Source of the DNA: CAYWKS01 sp964458935
GTDB taxonomy: Bacteria; Planctomycetota; Phycisphaerae; Phycisphaerales; Zrk34
Length of the DNA: 64,000 nt
Assembly: GCA_964458935.1 (NCBI GenBank)
Contig: CAYWKS010000002.1
Span: 62,001-126,000, forward strand
Direction: 5' to 3'
Part shown: positions 7,966-16,888 of the stretch, in pieces
How positions within the stretch are numbered: position 1 is the first letter of the stretch
Layout: each line of letters opens with the position of its first letter
Made by a program: the position numbers and the translations under genes
The notes under the pieces: generated by a model
Told to the model about the DNA's origin: nothing
The model's database searches: none
Seen by the model: the letters and a program-made list of their open reading frames with translations, nothing else

Positions 7966-9336
7966 TCAGTCCATGGTCGGGATCGGCCCCGGGTCGAGCT
8001 CCGCTTCCATGATCGCCTCGAGTTGCCTCAGCCGCTGGGGATGCTCCCCCGCGAGGTTGTTCTGTTCGCCGGGGTCCTCCTCGAGGTTGTACAACTCGGT
8101 CGGCTTGTCCTTGCCGGGCCGCACAACCTTCCACTCGCCGGCGCGGAGCGCCCGCTTGTCCTTGTACGCCCAGTAGAGATGCTCGTGCTTCTGCTGCCTG
8201 CCGGGCTCACCCAGCAGGGTCGGCACCATCGACAGCCCGTCGATGTCGTCGGGCGAATCGACGCCGGCCAGGTCGCAAGCGGTCGGCATGAAGTCCCAAC
8301 CGGCGCAGGGCAGGTCGCTCAGGGTGCCGGGCTCGACCTGGCCGGGCCAGCGGACGATCATCGGCACGCGAATCCCGCCTTCGTACAGGTCGCGCTTGTG
8401 GCCCCTCAGCGGGCCGTTCGAGTCGAAGAAGTCCACCTCGTGCCCGCCCTCGCGGTGCGGGCCGTTGTCCGACGTGAAGAAAACGATCGTGCTGCGGTCG
8501 ATGTCCAACCTCTTCAGCCACGCCAGCAGCCGCCCCATGTCGCGGTCGAGCCAACTCACCATCGCGGCGAAGCCCTTCTCCGGCTCCGGCCAGTCCTCGT
8601 CGGCGTACTGCATGAAGTTGGGCACCTCCATGCCGTGCGGCTGGCCCTCGTTGTTGGCGTGCGGAATGGTGATGTGCATCTGGAGGAAGAACGGCCGTTC
8701 GGCCGCGGCCTGCCGCGCGATGAACGACATCGCCTCCTGCCACATCGCGTCGTGCGAGTAGTCGACCTTCTCGTAGGCGTTGCCGGACTCGCGATCGAAT
8801 GTGACCTTGTTGCGGAGCGGGAACTTCGTGTCGTTCAGCCACAGCCACTCCGGCCAGTACAGGTGCGCCGCGCGCTGGTGGAGGTAGCCGAACCACATGT
8901 CCAGGCCCTGCTTGTGGGGCATGCCGGTGGAACCCGGCTCGCCGAGCGCCCACTTGCCGATGCCGCCGACGGCGTAGCCGGCCCGCTTCAGCAGCTTCGT
9001 GGTGATCCGCGCGTCCGGCGGCAGCGTCGCGCTCTCGTTGCTCTGGATCGGCAGGCGACCGATGTGCATGCCCGTCCGCAGCGACAGCCGCGACGGCCGG
9101 CAGACCGTATGCGCCGCGTAGTAGTCGGTGAACATCATGCCCTCGGCCGCCATCCGGTCGATGTTGGGCGTGGCGATCGTCCGCTGCCCGTAGCAACCCA
9201 AGTCGCCGTACCCCAGGTCGTCGGCCATGACGTAGATGATGTTGGGCCGGACGGGCTGCTGCGCCCCGGCGCCGCCGGCGAGCACGCCGGGCAGGATGAC
9301 ACAGGCAACGATCACGGCGCGGGCGATGAGTGACAT
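7966..9336 (-). CDS. Secreted sulfatase (formylglycine type)
   Basis: A 456-residue arylsulfatase-like enzyme with a signal peptide (residues 1-25, cleavage near GGAGAQ). Metal-binding MADDLGYGDLGCYG comes first, then the active-site motif C79-R-P-S-R, in which the cysteine would be converted to formylglycine; further metal-site residues lie in FFTSDNGPHREGG. AAGGAG lies 6 nt before the ATG. Such sulfatases are abundant in Planctomycetes and desulfate polysaccharides or other sulfate esters; the substrate is unknown. The maturation enzyme is not in the window. Confidence 0.93.
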   Translation of the reverse strand: MSLIARAVIVACVILPGVLAGGAGAQQPVRPNIIYVMADDLGYGDLGCYGQRTIATPNIDRMAAEGMMFTDYYAAHTVCRPSRLSLRTGMHIGRLPIQSNESATLPPDARITTKLLKRAGYAVGGIGKWALGEPGSTGMPHKQGLDMWFGYLHQRAAHLYWPEWLWLNDTKFPLRNKVTFDRESGNAYEKVDYSHDAMWQEAMSFIARQAAAERPFFLQMHITIPHANNEGQPHGMEVPNFMQYADEDWPEPEKGFAAMVSWLDRDMGRLLAWLKRLDIDRSTIVFFTSDNGPHREGGHEVDFFDSNGPLRGHKRDLYEGGIRVPMIVRWPGQVEPGTLSDLPCAGWDFMPTACDLAGVDSPDDIDGLSMVPTLLGEPGRQQKHEHLYWAYKDKRALRAGEWKVVRPGKDKPTELYNLEEDPGEQNNLAGEHPQRLRQLEAIMEAELDPGPIPTMD

Positions 9337-9410
9337 GCGAATCTCCTTCTTTCAATCGGCGGTCGGCACAGATCAGGACGCTTGTGGCCGCCGCGTGGAC
9401 CGACCTATCG

Positions 9411-9416
9411 TACAAT
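9411..9416 (+). promoter_or_regulatory. TACAAT -10 element 7 nt before the helicase ATG
   Basis: TACAAT followed by 7 nt and the ATG at 9424, implying a leaderless transcript. It overlaps TACGAT on the opposite strand (9405-9410 region), which could serve the divergent sulfatase gene with a leader of about 65 nt. No clear -35 box on the plus strand. Confidence 0.5.
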
Positions 9417-9423
9417 CCCGGCG

Positions 9424-11493
9424 ATGACCATCAACGCCGCTCACATCCTCGGGCCGGACGGGCCCATCGCGCGGCGGCTCGGCGACGGCTACGAGGTCCG
9501 CGACGAGCAGTTGGAGATGGCCGCCGCCGTCGACCGCGCCCTCGACGCCGGCACGTCGCTCGTCGTCGAGGCCGGCACCGGCGTCGGCAAGAGTTTCGCC
9601 TACCTCTTGCCCGCGATCCGCCGCATCGTCGACCACGACGAGCGCGTCATCGTCTCCACCCACACCATCAGCCTCCAGGAGCAGTTGATCGACAAGGACA
9701 TCCCCCTGCTCAACGCGGTCACGCCCGACGAGTTCACCGCGTGCCTGGTCAAGGGCCGGGGCAACTACGTCTCGCTCCGCCGGCTCCAGCTCGCCTCCGA
9801 GCGCCAGGATCAACTGTTCGTCGACGAGGCCGAGCTGCGGACGCTGCACGCCATCGAGGACTGGGCCTACGAGACCGAGGACGGGTCGCTGGCGTCGATG
9901 CCGACGTTGGAGCGGATGGGCGTGTGGGACCGGGTGCAGAGCGACTCGGGCAACTGCATGGGCCGCAAGTGCCCGCTCCACGACCGCTGCTTCTACCAGG
10001 CGGCGCGGCGGCGGGCGGCCAACGCCGACCTGCTCATCGTCAACCACGCGCTGTTCTTCGCCGACCTCGCCCTCCGCAAGGACGGCGCCGGCTTCCTCCC
10101 CCCCTATGACCACGTCATCCTCGACGAGGCCCACACCATCGAAGACGTCGCCTCCGAGCACCTGGGCGTCCGGCTCGGGGAGGGCGCGATCCACCACCTG
10201 CTCGGCGTGCTCTACCACACCCGCCACCGCAAGGGCTACCTCACCAGCGTCCGGCTCAAGGACGAGTCGATGCGCGACGTCGCCGCCGCCGCCATCGAGC
10301 AGGTCTGCCGCACGTCCGAGGTCGCCGATCAACTGTTCGAGGCGCTGCGCGCCTGGCAGGCCGACCGCGGCCGCGCCAACGGCCGGGTCCACGAGCCGGT
10401 CGACCTCGACCCGGCGCTGGTCGAGGAGATGAAGCAGCTCGCCGTCGCGCTCAAGCAGTTGCTGCCACACGTCCGGGCCGAGGCCGACCAGTACGAGCTC
10501 AACGCCTACATCCTCCGCGCCCAGGCCCACGCGGCGGAGCTGCACGCGTGGCTCGACCAGACGATCGACGACGGCGTGTACTGGCTGGAATCGCGCCCGA
10601 CGCGCAGCGGGTTCGGCCGGCCGCGCATCGCCATGCAGTGCGCCCCGGTCGACGTCTCCACCGCACTCCGCGAGCACCTGTTCGGCGCGGTCAACCCCGA
10701 GGGCGATCCGGTCGGTGTGGTCATGACCAGCGCCACCCTCGCCACCGCCGGGCCCGGCACCAGGAAGGCCGACCCCCCGGCCGATGCCGCGCCCCCCCGG
10801 GCCCCCGACCCGTTCGCCCATTTCCGACGCCGCACCGGCGCCGATCACGCCCAGGCCCTGCTGCTCGGCTCGCCGTTCGACTTCGCCCAGGCCGCCCGGC
10901 TCATCGTCGAGACCGACCTGCCCGAGCCCAACGATCCCGGCTACGCACGCGCCATCGGCCCACGCATCGCCCGACACATCGCCGACACCGGCGGCGGGGC
11001 GTTCGTCCTCTTCACCAGCTACGGCCTGATGAACAAGCTTGTCGAGACACTCCGGCCCGAACTGACCGACGCCGGTTACGAGGTCTATGTCCAGGGCGCC
11101 GACGGCCCGCGGTCGCTCCTGCTCAAGAAGTTCAAGGCCGCTCACCACGCCGTCCTCTTCGGGACCGACAGCTTCTGGCAGGGCGTCGACGTCCAGGGCG
11201 CCGCCCTCCGCAACGTCATCATCACCAAGCTCCCGTTCGCCGTGCCCGACCGCCCCCTCATCGAAGCCCGGCTCGATCGCATCCGCCACGCCGGCGGAAA
11301 CCCCTTCGTCGACTACCAGGTCCCCGAGGCCGTCATCAAGTTCAAGCAGGGCTTCGGCCGGCTCATCCGCTCCCGCGCCGACCGCGGCCAGGTCGTCGTC
11401 CTCGATCGGCGGCTGGTCACCAAGCCCTACGGCCACAAGTTCGTCAGCGCCCTGCCCGCCCTCAAGCTCGAACGCGTGTCCTCCGACAAATGA
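9424..11493 (+). CDS. dinG: DinG/XPD-type ATP-dependent DNA helicase with Fe-S cluster motif
   Basis: A 689-residue superfamily 2 helicase. Walker A EAGTGVGKS is at residues 49-57, the Walker B box is DEAH, and four cysteines (in TACLVKGRGNYVS, SGNCMGRKC and HDRC) match the iron-sulfur domain of DinG/YoaA/XPD enzymes. The C-terminal helicase half has TDSFWQGVDVQG and QGFGRLIRSRADRG. The ATG at 9424 stands 7 nt from a TACAAT box, with no ribosome-binding site, which suggests leaderless expression. Likely role: unwinding R-loops or damaged replication intermediates. Confidence 0.9.
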   Translation: MTINAAHILGPDGPIARRLGDGYEVRDEQLEMAAAVDRALDAGTSLVVEAGTGVGKSFAYLLPAIRRIVDHDERVIVSTHTISLQEQLIDKDIPLLNAVTPDEFTACLVKGRGNYVSLRRLQLASERQDQLFVDEAELRTLHAIEDWAYETEDGSLASMPTLERMGVWDRVQSDSGNCMGRKCPLHDRCFYQAARRRAANADLLIVNHALFFADLALRKDGAGFLPPYDHVILDEAHTIEDVASEHLGVRLGEGAIHHLLGVLYHTRHRKGYLTSVRLKDESMRDVAAAAIEQVCRTSEVADQLFEALRAWQADRGRANGRVHEPVDLDPALVEEMKQLAVALKQLLPHVRAEADQYELNAYILRAQAHAAELHAWLDQTIDDGVYWLESRPTRSGFGRPRIAMQCAPVDVSTALREHLFGAVNPEGDPVGVVMTSATLATAGPGTRKADPPADAAPPRAPDPFAHFRRRTGADHAQALLLGSPFDFAQAARLIVETDLPEPNDPGYARAIGPRIARHIADTGGGAFVLFTSYGLMNKLVETLRPELTDAGYEVYVQGADGPRSLLLKKFKAAHHAVLFGTDSFWQGVDVQGAALRNVIITKLPFAVPDRPLIEARLDRIRHAGGNPFVDYQVPEAVIKFKQGFGRLIRSRADRGQVVVLDRRLVTKPYGHKFVSALPALKLERVSSDK

Positions 11494-11633
11494 CCTTGTC
11501 GCGTTGCGGCCCACGCCACCGCCCGCCACCGCCACGTCGCAACTTGCCAACACGAAGCGGCGCGACTTGTCGCGTCGCCATCCATCCTGATATCTTGCCC
11601 GCTCACCCCATCCCCATCCTCACGGACCACACC

Positions 11634-13025
11634 ATGCTCGGCAAAGTCTTCAAAGCCTACGACGTACGCGGCACCTACCCCGACCCGCTGAACGAAACGC
11701 TCGCCAAGCAGATCGGCTGCGGCGCCGGCCGGTTCTTCCAGTCCGAACTCGACGACTCGGAAAAGGCCGACCCCATGCTCAACCACGTCGTCGTCGGACG
11801 CGATATGCGCAACAGCTCACCCGCCATGGCCGACGCCCTCATCGAAGGACTCCGCATCGCCGGCTCCGACGTCATCGACCTCGGCCTCGTCGATACCTCC
11901 TTCATCTACTTCGCCATCAACCACCTCGGTTGCAGCGGCGGCATCATGACCACCGCCAGCCACAACCCGCCCCAGTACAACGGGTTCAAGGTCTCCGGCC
12001 GAAAGGCCCGGCCCATCGGCGCCGACACCGGCCTCGAACAGGTCAAACGCTTCGCCGCCACCGTCGATCTCGACCGCGTCCCCGCACCCTCCGGTCGCGT
12101 CGAGCAACGCGACCTGTGGCCCGACTACATCAAGCACGTCCACCAGTTCCTCAATCTGCGACGCCCACTCAAGGTCGTCGCCGACGCGTCCAACGGCATG
12201 GCCGCCGCCTTCCTCCCACGCATCTTCGCCGACGTGCCCAGGCTCGAGCTGATCACCCTCAACGACCAGATGACCGGCGAGTTCGCCCACGACCCCAACC
12301 CCCTGGTCGTCGCGAATCTCCAGCAGCTCCGCGACGCGGTCCAGGAGCACCACGCCGACCTGGGCGTCTGCTTCGACGGCGACGCCGACCGTTGCGCCTT
12401 CGTCGACAACCACGGCGACGTCGTGCCCTCCGATCTGTTCGCCGCCCGCATGGCCGAGCACTTCCTCCAGCACGCGCCCGGCTCGCCGATCGTCTACGAC
12501 CTGCGATCCAGCAAGGCGCTCGTCGAGGACATCCAGGCCCACGGCGGCAAGCCCGTCCGCTCCCGCGTCGGCCACGTCTTCATGAAAGCCCGCATGAAGG
12601 AGCACGACGCCGTCTTCGGCGCCGAACTCAGCGCCCACGTCTACTACCGCGATAACTTCTACGCCGACTCGGGCGCGATCACGTTCGCCTCGGCCCTGAC
12701 CATCCTCTCCGAGCAGGACAAGACCATGAGCGAGCTGCTCAAGCCCCTCCGCAAGTACGTCGCCTCCGGCGAGACCAACTTCGAGGTCGAGGACAAGGCC
12801 GCCATGCTCGAGCAGATCAAGGACGACTATGCCTCCGAGGCGGACATCGACGAGCTCGACGGCGTCACCGTCGACGCCTTCGACACCAAGGGCTACTGGT
12901 TCAACGTGCGAGCAAGCAACACCGAGCCCCTGCTCCGTCTGAACATGGAAGCCCGGGACAAGGCCACGCTCGACAAGATGTTCAACGAAGTGAAGAACCT
13001 GCTCGGCGACCCGGTCGCGCACTGA
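11634..13025 (+). CDS. manB: Phosphomannomutase/phosphoglucomutase
   Basis: A 463-residue alpha-D-phosphohexomutase. The phosphoserine loop is TTASHNPP (Ser109), the magnesium loop FDGDADRCAF, the sugar-binding loop FGAELSAHVYYRD, and the phosphate-binding loop RASNTEPLLRLN. It interconverts hexose 1- and 6-phosphates, feeding GDP-mannose or glycan precursors. About 140 nt separate it from the helicase gene. Whether mannose or glucose phosphate is preferred cannot be told from the motifs. Confidence 0.92.
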   Translation: MLGKVFKAYDVRGTYPDPLNETLAKQIGCGAGRFFQSELDDSEKADPMLNHVVVGRDMRNSSPAMADALIEGLRIAGSDVIDLGLVDTSFIYFAINHLGCSGGIMTTASHNPPQYNGFKVSGRKARPIGADTGLEQVKRFAATVDLDRVPAPSGRVEQRDLWPDYIKHVHQFLNLRRPLKVVADASNGMAAAFLPRIFADVPRLELITLNDQMTGEFAHDPNPLVVANLQQLRDAVQEHHADLGVCFDGDADRCAFVDNHGDVVPSDLFAARMAEHFLQHAPGSPIVYDLRSSKALVEDIQAHGGKPVRSRVGHVFMKARMKEHDAVFGAELSAHVYYRDNFYADSGAITFASALTILSEQDKTMSELLKPLRKYVASGETNFEVEDKAAMLEQIKDDYASEADIDELDGVTVDAFDTKGYWFNVRASNTEPLLRLNMEARDKATLDKMFNEVKNLLGDPVAH

Positions 13026-13063
13026 GCCGGGCGCACCGCACCCTGCACGCCCGCTCCCTCCAT

Positions 13064-13145
13064 CCATGAGAAATCCGTTTGGCGACGGCCTCCGGCGCAA
13101 GGTCGCGCTCCGGCGCCCAATAGGGGGAGGACAGCTTTCTCATGG
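13064..13145. repeat. Perfect 10-bp inverted repeat enclosing two CTCCGGCGC copies
   Basis: CCATGAGAAA at 13064-13073 is matched by TTTCTCATGG at 13136-13145. Between them the 9-mer CTCCGGCGC occurs twice. It lies just past the phosphomannomutase stop and may be a structured 3' end, a small RNA or a relic of a mini-element; nothing decides between these. Confidence 0.4.
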
Positions 13146-13425
13146 GCATGCGCGTCCACGATATCCCGACGTTTCGGGCCCGCCAGCGGCCGCGAACCTG
13201 TCCGGCCGGTCACCCGGTCCCGCTCGTCGGACACGCTGAATCCCGCCTCATCGAGCGCCAACGCCGGGGCCTATCCGCCCGCATCTCACGCGGCTACGCG
13301 CTAAGCCACCGCAGCACAGCCACTTACCCCATGCAATGGGTCTTCCTGTGGAGGGGGAGGGTGGACACTGTCCGCCCCGCACTCGGATCATCCGCGCCGA
13401 TGCGTCACGAAGCGCGCACAGAAAT

Positions 13426-13452
13426 GCCCGCAGCGACAGCGTCGCAGCGGGC
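13426..13452 (-). terminator. Hairpin downstream of the RRM gene
   Basis: GCCCGC-A-GCGAC pairs with GTCGC-A-GCGGGC around a 3-nt loop: an 11-bp stem with one A-A mismatch. On the minus strand it is followed by ATTTCTGT, a weak U-tract. It lies about 105 nt past the stop of the RRM gene. Confidence 0.4.
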
Positions 13453-13558
13453 AAAATCAAAAATCTTTCATCCGCCGCTCGCGAGCGAACGCAGATGCCC
13501 GACACCGGCCGTCAGATGGATCGGCCGATGGGCTGGGTGCGAGCGTCGCGGTTGCGGC

Positions 13559-13939
<381 letters not shown>

Positions 13940-14284
13940 GTAACTGTCCTCTGCCCGAGCCTGTGTGTCGATCCGCCGCCGTTCTCGGGCCAGCCATGCG
14001 TGCGTCGGTCGTGGGTGCCGGCCGTGCCACGTGCACGGAACTCGGCCCCGAATGCTCGCCAGACACCCTTGGAAAAGACTTCGGGCGCTAAGCGAACGCT
14101 GGTCATATCAGTTTGTAATGGGGGAGTGAGGCTATCGAAAGGCGCTGTCCGTACCGAGAATCGAATCCGCGTATGCCCGGAGTCTAACCCCTGTATCGGT
14201 GAATGGCAAGCCAAATATAGGCCAGGCCCCGATCTTACAGATGCCACCGCTGGCGGCGGCGAGCCATGGCCGATCCATCGGGCC
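13940..14284. other. Upstream region of the RRM gene
   Basis: A 345-bp gap between ilvE and the RRM gene, both on the minus strand. It holds a candidate promoter (14181-14209) and otherwise no gene. A long structured leader, as seen in cold-shock genes, is possible but only inferred. Confidence 0.4.
14181..14209 (-). promoter_or_regulatory. Candidate sigma70-type promoter for the RRM gene
   Basis: Minus-strand TTGCCA (14204-14209), 17 bp, TAGACT (14181-14186). Start near 14174 would give a leader of roughly 235 nt. Confidence 0.35.
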
Positions 14285-15205
14285 TCAATCCTCCGGGGCG
14301 TCCGTGCGGACCAGCCCGCTGTAAGCCTCGATCAGCCGCCGCGTGATCGGCCCCGGCGCCCCGTCGCCGATCGGCCGGGCGTCAATCTTCGTCACCGGGA
14401 TCACCTCCGCCGCCGTGCCCGTCAGGAAGCACTCGTCCGCGGTGTACAGGTCATGCCGCGTCAGGTCCATCTCACGCACCACCAGACCCGCCGCCAGCGC
14501 CAGTTCCATCACCAGGTCTCGCGTGATCCCTTCGAGGATCCCCGCGTGCAGGGGCGGCGTGAGCAACTGCCCGCCGCGGACCGCAAAGATGTTGTCGCCC
14601 GTGCACTCGGCCACGTAGCCCTGCGGGTTGAGCATGAGTGCCTCGATGCATCCCGCCTGGATCGCCTCGATCTTCGCCAGGATGTTGTTCAGGTAGTTCA
14701 TGCTCTTGATCCGCGGGCTCAACGCCGCGGCGTGGTTGCGGACCGTCGCCGCCGTCACGATCTCCAGGCCCTGCTCGTACATCTCACGCGGGTACAACTG
14801 GATCGTGTCGGCGATGATGAAAGTCGTCGGCCGGTGGCACAGGTACGGGTTCAGGCCCAGCGTGCCCACCCCCCGTGTGACACACAAGCGGATGTACGCG
14901 TCGCTCAGGCCGTTCGCCTCCAGCGTCGCGCGGCAGGCCTGATCCAACGCGTCCAGCGTGTACGCCAGGTCCAGGTGGATCGACCGGGCCGACTGGCCCA
15001 GACGATTGAGGTGCGTGCGGAGTTTGAGGATGCGGCCGCCGTAAGCCCGGATGCCTTCGAACACGCCGTCGCCATACAGCAGGCCATGATCGAAGACACT
15101 GACCGAAGCCTGATCGGCCGGCAGGAGCTGCCCGTTGAACCACACCTTCTTGTCAGGCGAGCCGACGTGGGGCTGTGGGTGCGTGCTGGGGGCCGACCGC
15201 GTCAT
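14285..15205 (-). CDS. ilvE: Branched-chain amino acid aminotransferase
   Basis: A 306-residue fold-type IV PLP aminotransferase. The PLP lysine is K167 in SPRIKSMNYLNNI; other signatures are GLLYGDGVFEGIRAY, the EALMLNPQGYVAECTGDN region (read in part) and FLTGTAAEVIPV. It would interconvert branched-chain amino acids and their 2-oxo acids. The ATG follows the rplT stop with no gap, so it is probably translated from the ribosomal-protein message, an unusual neighbour for it. Confidence 0.93.
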   Translation of the reverse strand: MTRSAPSTHPQPHVGSPDKKVWFNGQLLPADQASVSVFDHGLLYGDGVFEGIRAYGGRILKLRTHLNRLGQSARSIHLDLAYTLDALDQACRATLEANGLSDAYIRLCVTRGVGTLGLNPYLCHRPTTFIIADTIQLYPREMYEQGLEIVTAATVRNHAAALSPRIKSMNYLNNILAKIEAIQAGCIEALMLNPQGYVAECTGDNIFAVRGGQLLTPPLHAGILEGITRDLVMELALAAGLVVREMDLTRHDLYTADECFLTGTAAEVIPVTKIDARPIGDGAPGPITRRLIEAYSGLVRTDAPED

Positions 15206-15583
15206 TCATGCCGCCTTCTGTTGCTGCTTCTCCAGGGCGTCGGAGGCGGCCTGGGCGATCGCGTCGAACCCGGCGGGGTCGGCGATCGCGATCTCGCTGA
15301 GCATCTTGCGGTTGAGATGGACCTCCGCGACCCGCAGCCCCGCGATCAACTGGCTGTACCGCATGCCCCGCATCCGGCAGGCGGCGGTGATCCGCGTGAT
15401 CCAAAGCCGGCGGAAGTCGCGCTTGCGGGTCCGGCGGTCGCGATAGGCGTACACGCCGGCGCGGGTGACCGCCTCGCGGACACGCCGCCATTGCTTGCCG
15501 CGTGCGCCGCGGTAGCCCTTGGCAGCCTTGAACCAGCGAACCTTGGCCTGACGGCGGGCGGCGCCCTTACGTGCTCGAGGCAT
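15206..15583 (-). CDS. rplT: 50S ribosomal protein L20
   Basis: A 125-residue bL20 with the typical basic N-terminus and the WITRITAACRMRGMRYSQLI core. An AAAGGAG site precedes the ATG. It follows rpmI after a GC-rich 174-nt spacer and is directly abutted by ilvE. Confidence 0.98.
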   Translation of the reverse strand: MPRARKGAARRQAKVRWFKAAKGYRGARGKQWRRVREAVTRAGVYAYRDRRTRKRDFRRLWITRITAACRMRGMRYSQLIAGLRVAEVHLNRKMLSEIAIADPAGFDAIAQAASDALEKQQQKAA

Positions 15584-15757
15584 GGCAATCTACTCCTTTC
15601 ACGCCGATCTCGGGGGTCCGCTTCCGCGGGACGCTTGGGCCCGGCCGGCAGTGCTCTGGCTCGTGCGGCCGGCCCGTTGCCGTCGGGCCGCCGCGTCGGG
15701 GGGTTCGGCGCCGCCGGGGTGGCGGGCCGGCGGTCGCCCTCGCCGGGGCGGTGTCGT
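15584..15757 (-). other. Structured rpmI-rplT spacer
   Basis: A very GC-rich 174-nt spacer with a 7-bp stem (15643-15649 with 15668-15674) and several overlapping alternatives. In other bacteria L20 represses this operon by binding leader RNA; a similar role here is inference only. Confidence 0.3.
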
Positions 15758-15973
15758 TCAGGTGCGGGGACCGGTCACGCGGGTGTGCAGGGCGCCCTGC
15801 ATCTTGCGGGCGACCGTGGCGTGGACGACCACGTCCTTGTGCAGGCCGCGACGCCGCTTGCCGGGGATCCCGCTGTTCAGGTGGCTCGTGCCGCGGCGGC
15901 GGTGCTTGATCTTGCCACCGCCGGTGATGCGGATCCGCCGCTTCATGCCCTTGTGTGTCTTGAGCTTGTGCAT
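15758..15973 (-). CDS. rpmI: 50S ribosomal protein L35
   Basis: A 71-residue bL35 (KLKTHKGMKRRIRITGGGK, then HLNSGIPGKRRRGLH). The ATG at 15973 has AAGGA upstream; an upstream GTG-type extension is rejected as not conserved. infC, which normally precedes rpmI-rplT, is absent; the next gene is divergent. Confidence 0.97.
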   Translation of the reverse strand: MHKLKTHKGMKRRIRITGGGKIKHRRRGTSHLNSGIPGKRRRGLHKDVVVHATVARKMQGALHTRVTGPRT

Positions 15974-16102
15974 CGGTGCACGGTCCTTCGCTGGATGAGT
16001 GACAAGCCCCACAGTTTACGATCGGCCCGGAGCCGATGCAAACGCCCCGGGGCCCGACGACCCGGGTTGCCGAGGCGGCGTGTTGGTGGTCTGCTATGGG
16101 GC

Positions 16103-16888
16103 ATGGCCCCGCCCATCAGTATCTGCATCGCCGCCCGCGACGAGCAGGACAAGATCCGCGCCGCCCTCGAGTCGGCGCGGGCCTGCCGATGGTGCGACGA
16201 ACTGGTCGTCTTCGACTCCGGGTCGACCGATCAGACCGTCCCGATCGCCACGCAACTGGCCGACCGCGTCGTGCATCACACCTGGACCAATTACGCCGAC
16301 AGCAAGCGGCGGATGACCGAGGCCGCGGCCAATGACTGGGTCTTCATCCTCGACGCCGACGAGCAGATCACACCGCAACTGGCGGCGGAGATCGAGTCGC
16401 TGGGCGAGGACGCCTACGCCGCCAACGCGGTGATGACCATGCCCCGACGCAACTACCTGCTCGGCCGACACGTCCGGGCGTGGGACCCGGATCGCCAGAA
16501 CCGGCTGTTTGATCGGCGGCGGGTGCACTGGCCCGATCGGGCCGTCCACGACGAGCGCAAACCCATCGCAGGCGGCACGCGGGCGCTGGCCGGGCCGCTG
16601 CTGCACAACGCCACGGTCGACGACTTCCGGGACTACTTCGACGGACCGCGCTACGCCGCACGGACCGACGCCCTGGCACGGGAGATGTACAACGCCGGCC
16701 GACGTGTGGCCTACCTCGACCTGCTGCTGCGACCGGCGATCGCGTTCTGCAAGTACTACCTGCTCAAGGGCGGGTTCCTTCAAGGCACGTTCGGCCTGCT
16801 GATCGCCCAGAAGGCGTCGCTGAGCGTGCAACTGAAGTACGCCCGGCTCTGGCACCTTCAGCAACAGGCCGGGAGGGGCGAGGCATGA
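16103..16888 (+). CDS. Family 2 glycosyltransferase (WaaE/KdtX-like)
   Basis: A 261-residue GT-A enzyme: ISICIAARDEQDKIRAALES at the N-terminus, VVFDSGSTDQT, and the metal-binding DADEQITPQL. The pattern matches the LPS-core beta-glucosyltransferases of the WaaE/KdtX type. The amphipathic C-terminus suggests membrane association. Its TGA overlaps the xseA start (ATGA). waaA and kdsA elsewhere in the window support an LPS-like outer layer; the acceptor sugar is not known. Confidence 0.85.
   Translation: MAPPISICIAARDEQDKIRAALESARACRWCDELVVFDSGSTDQTVPIATQLADRVVHHTWTNYADSKRRMTEAAANDWVFILDADEQITPQLAAEIESLGEDAYAANAVMTMPRRNYLLGRHVRAWDPDRQNRLFDRRRVHWPDRAVHDERKPIAGGTRALAGPLLHNATVDDFRDYFDGPRYAARTDALAREMYNAGRRVAYLDLLLRPAIAFCKYYLLKGGFLQGTFGLLIAQKASLSVQLKYARLWHLQQQAGRGEA

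Larger units (their letters stand above)
13026..13558. other. Intergenic region without a convincing gene
   Basis: A stretch of 533 bp between the converging phosphomannomutase and RRM genes. It contains a long-range inverted repeat (13064-13145), short palindromes near 13330 and 13365, and a hairpin that probably ends the RRM transcript (13426-13452). Open frames here have no start signals or protein-like composition. Confidence 0.5.
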
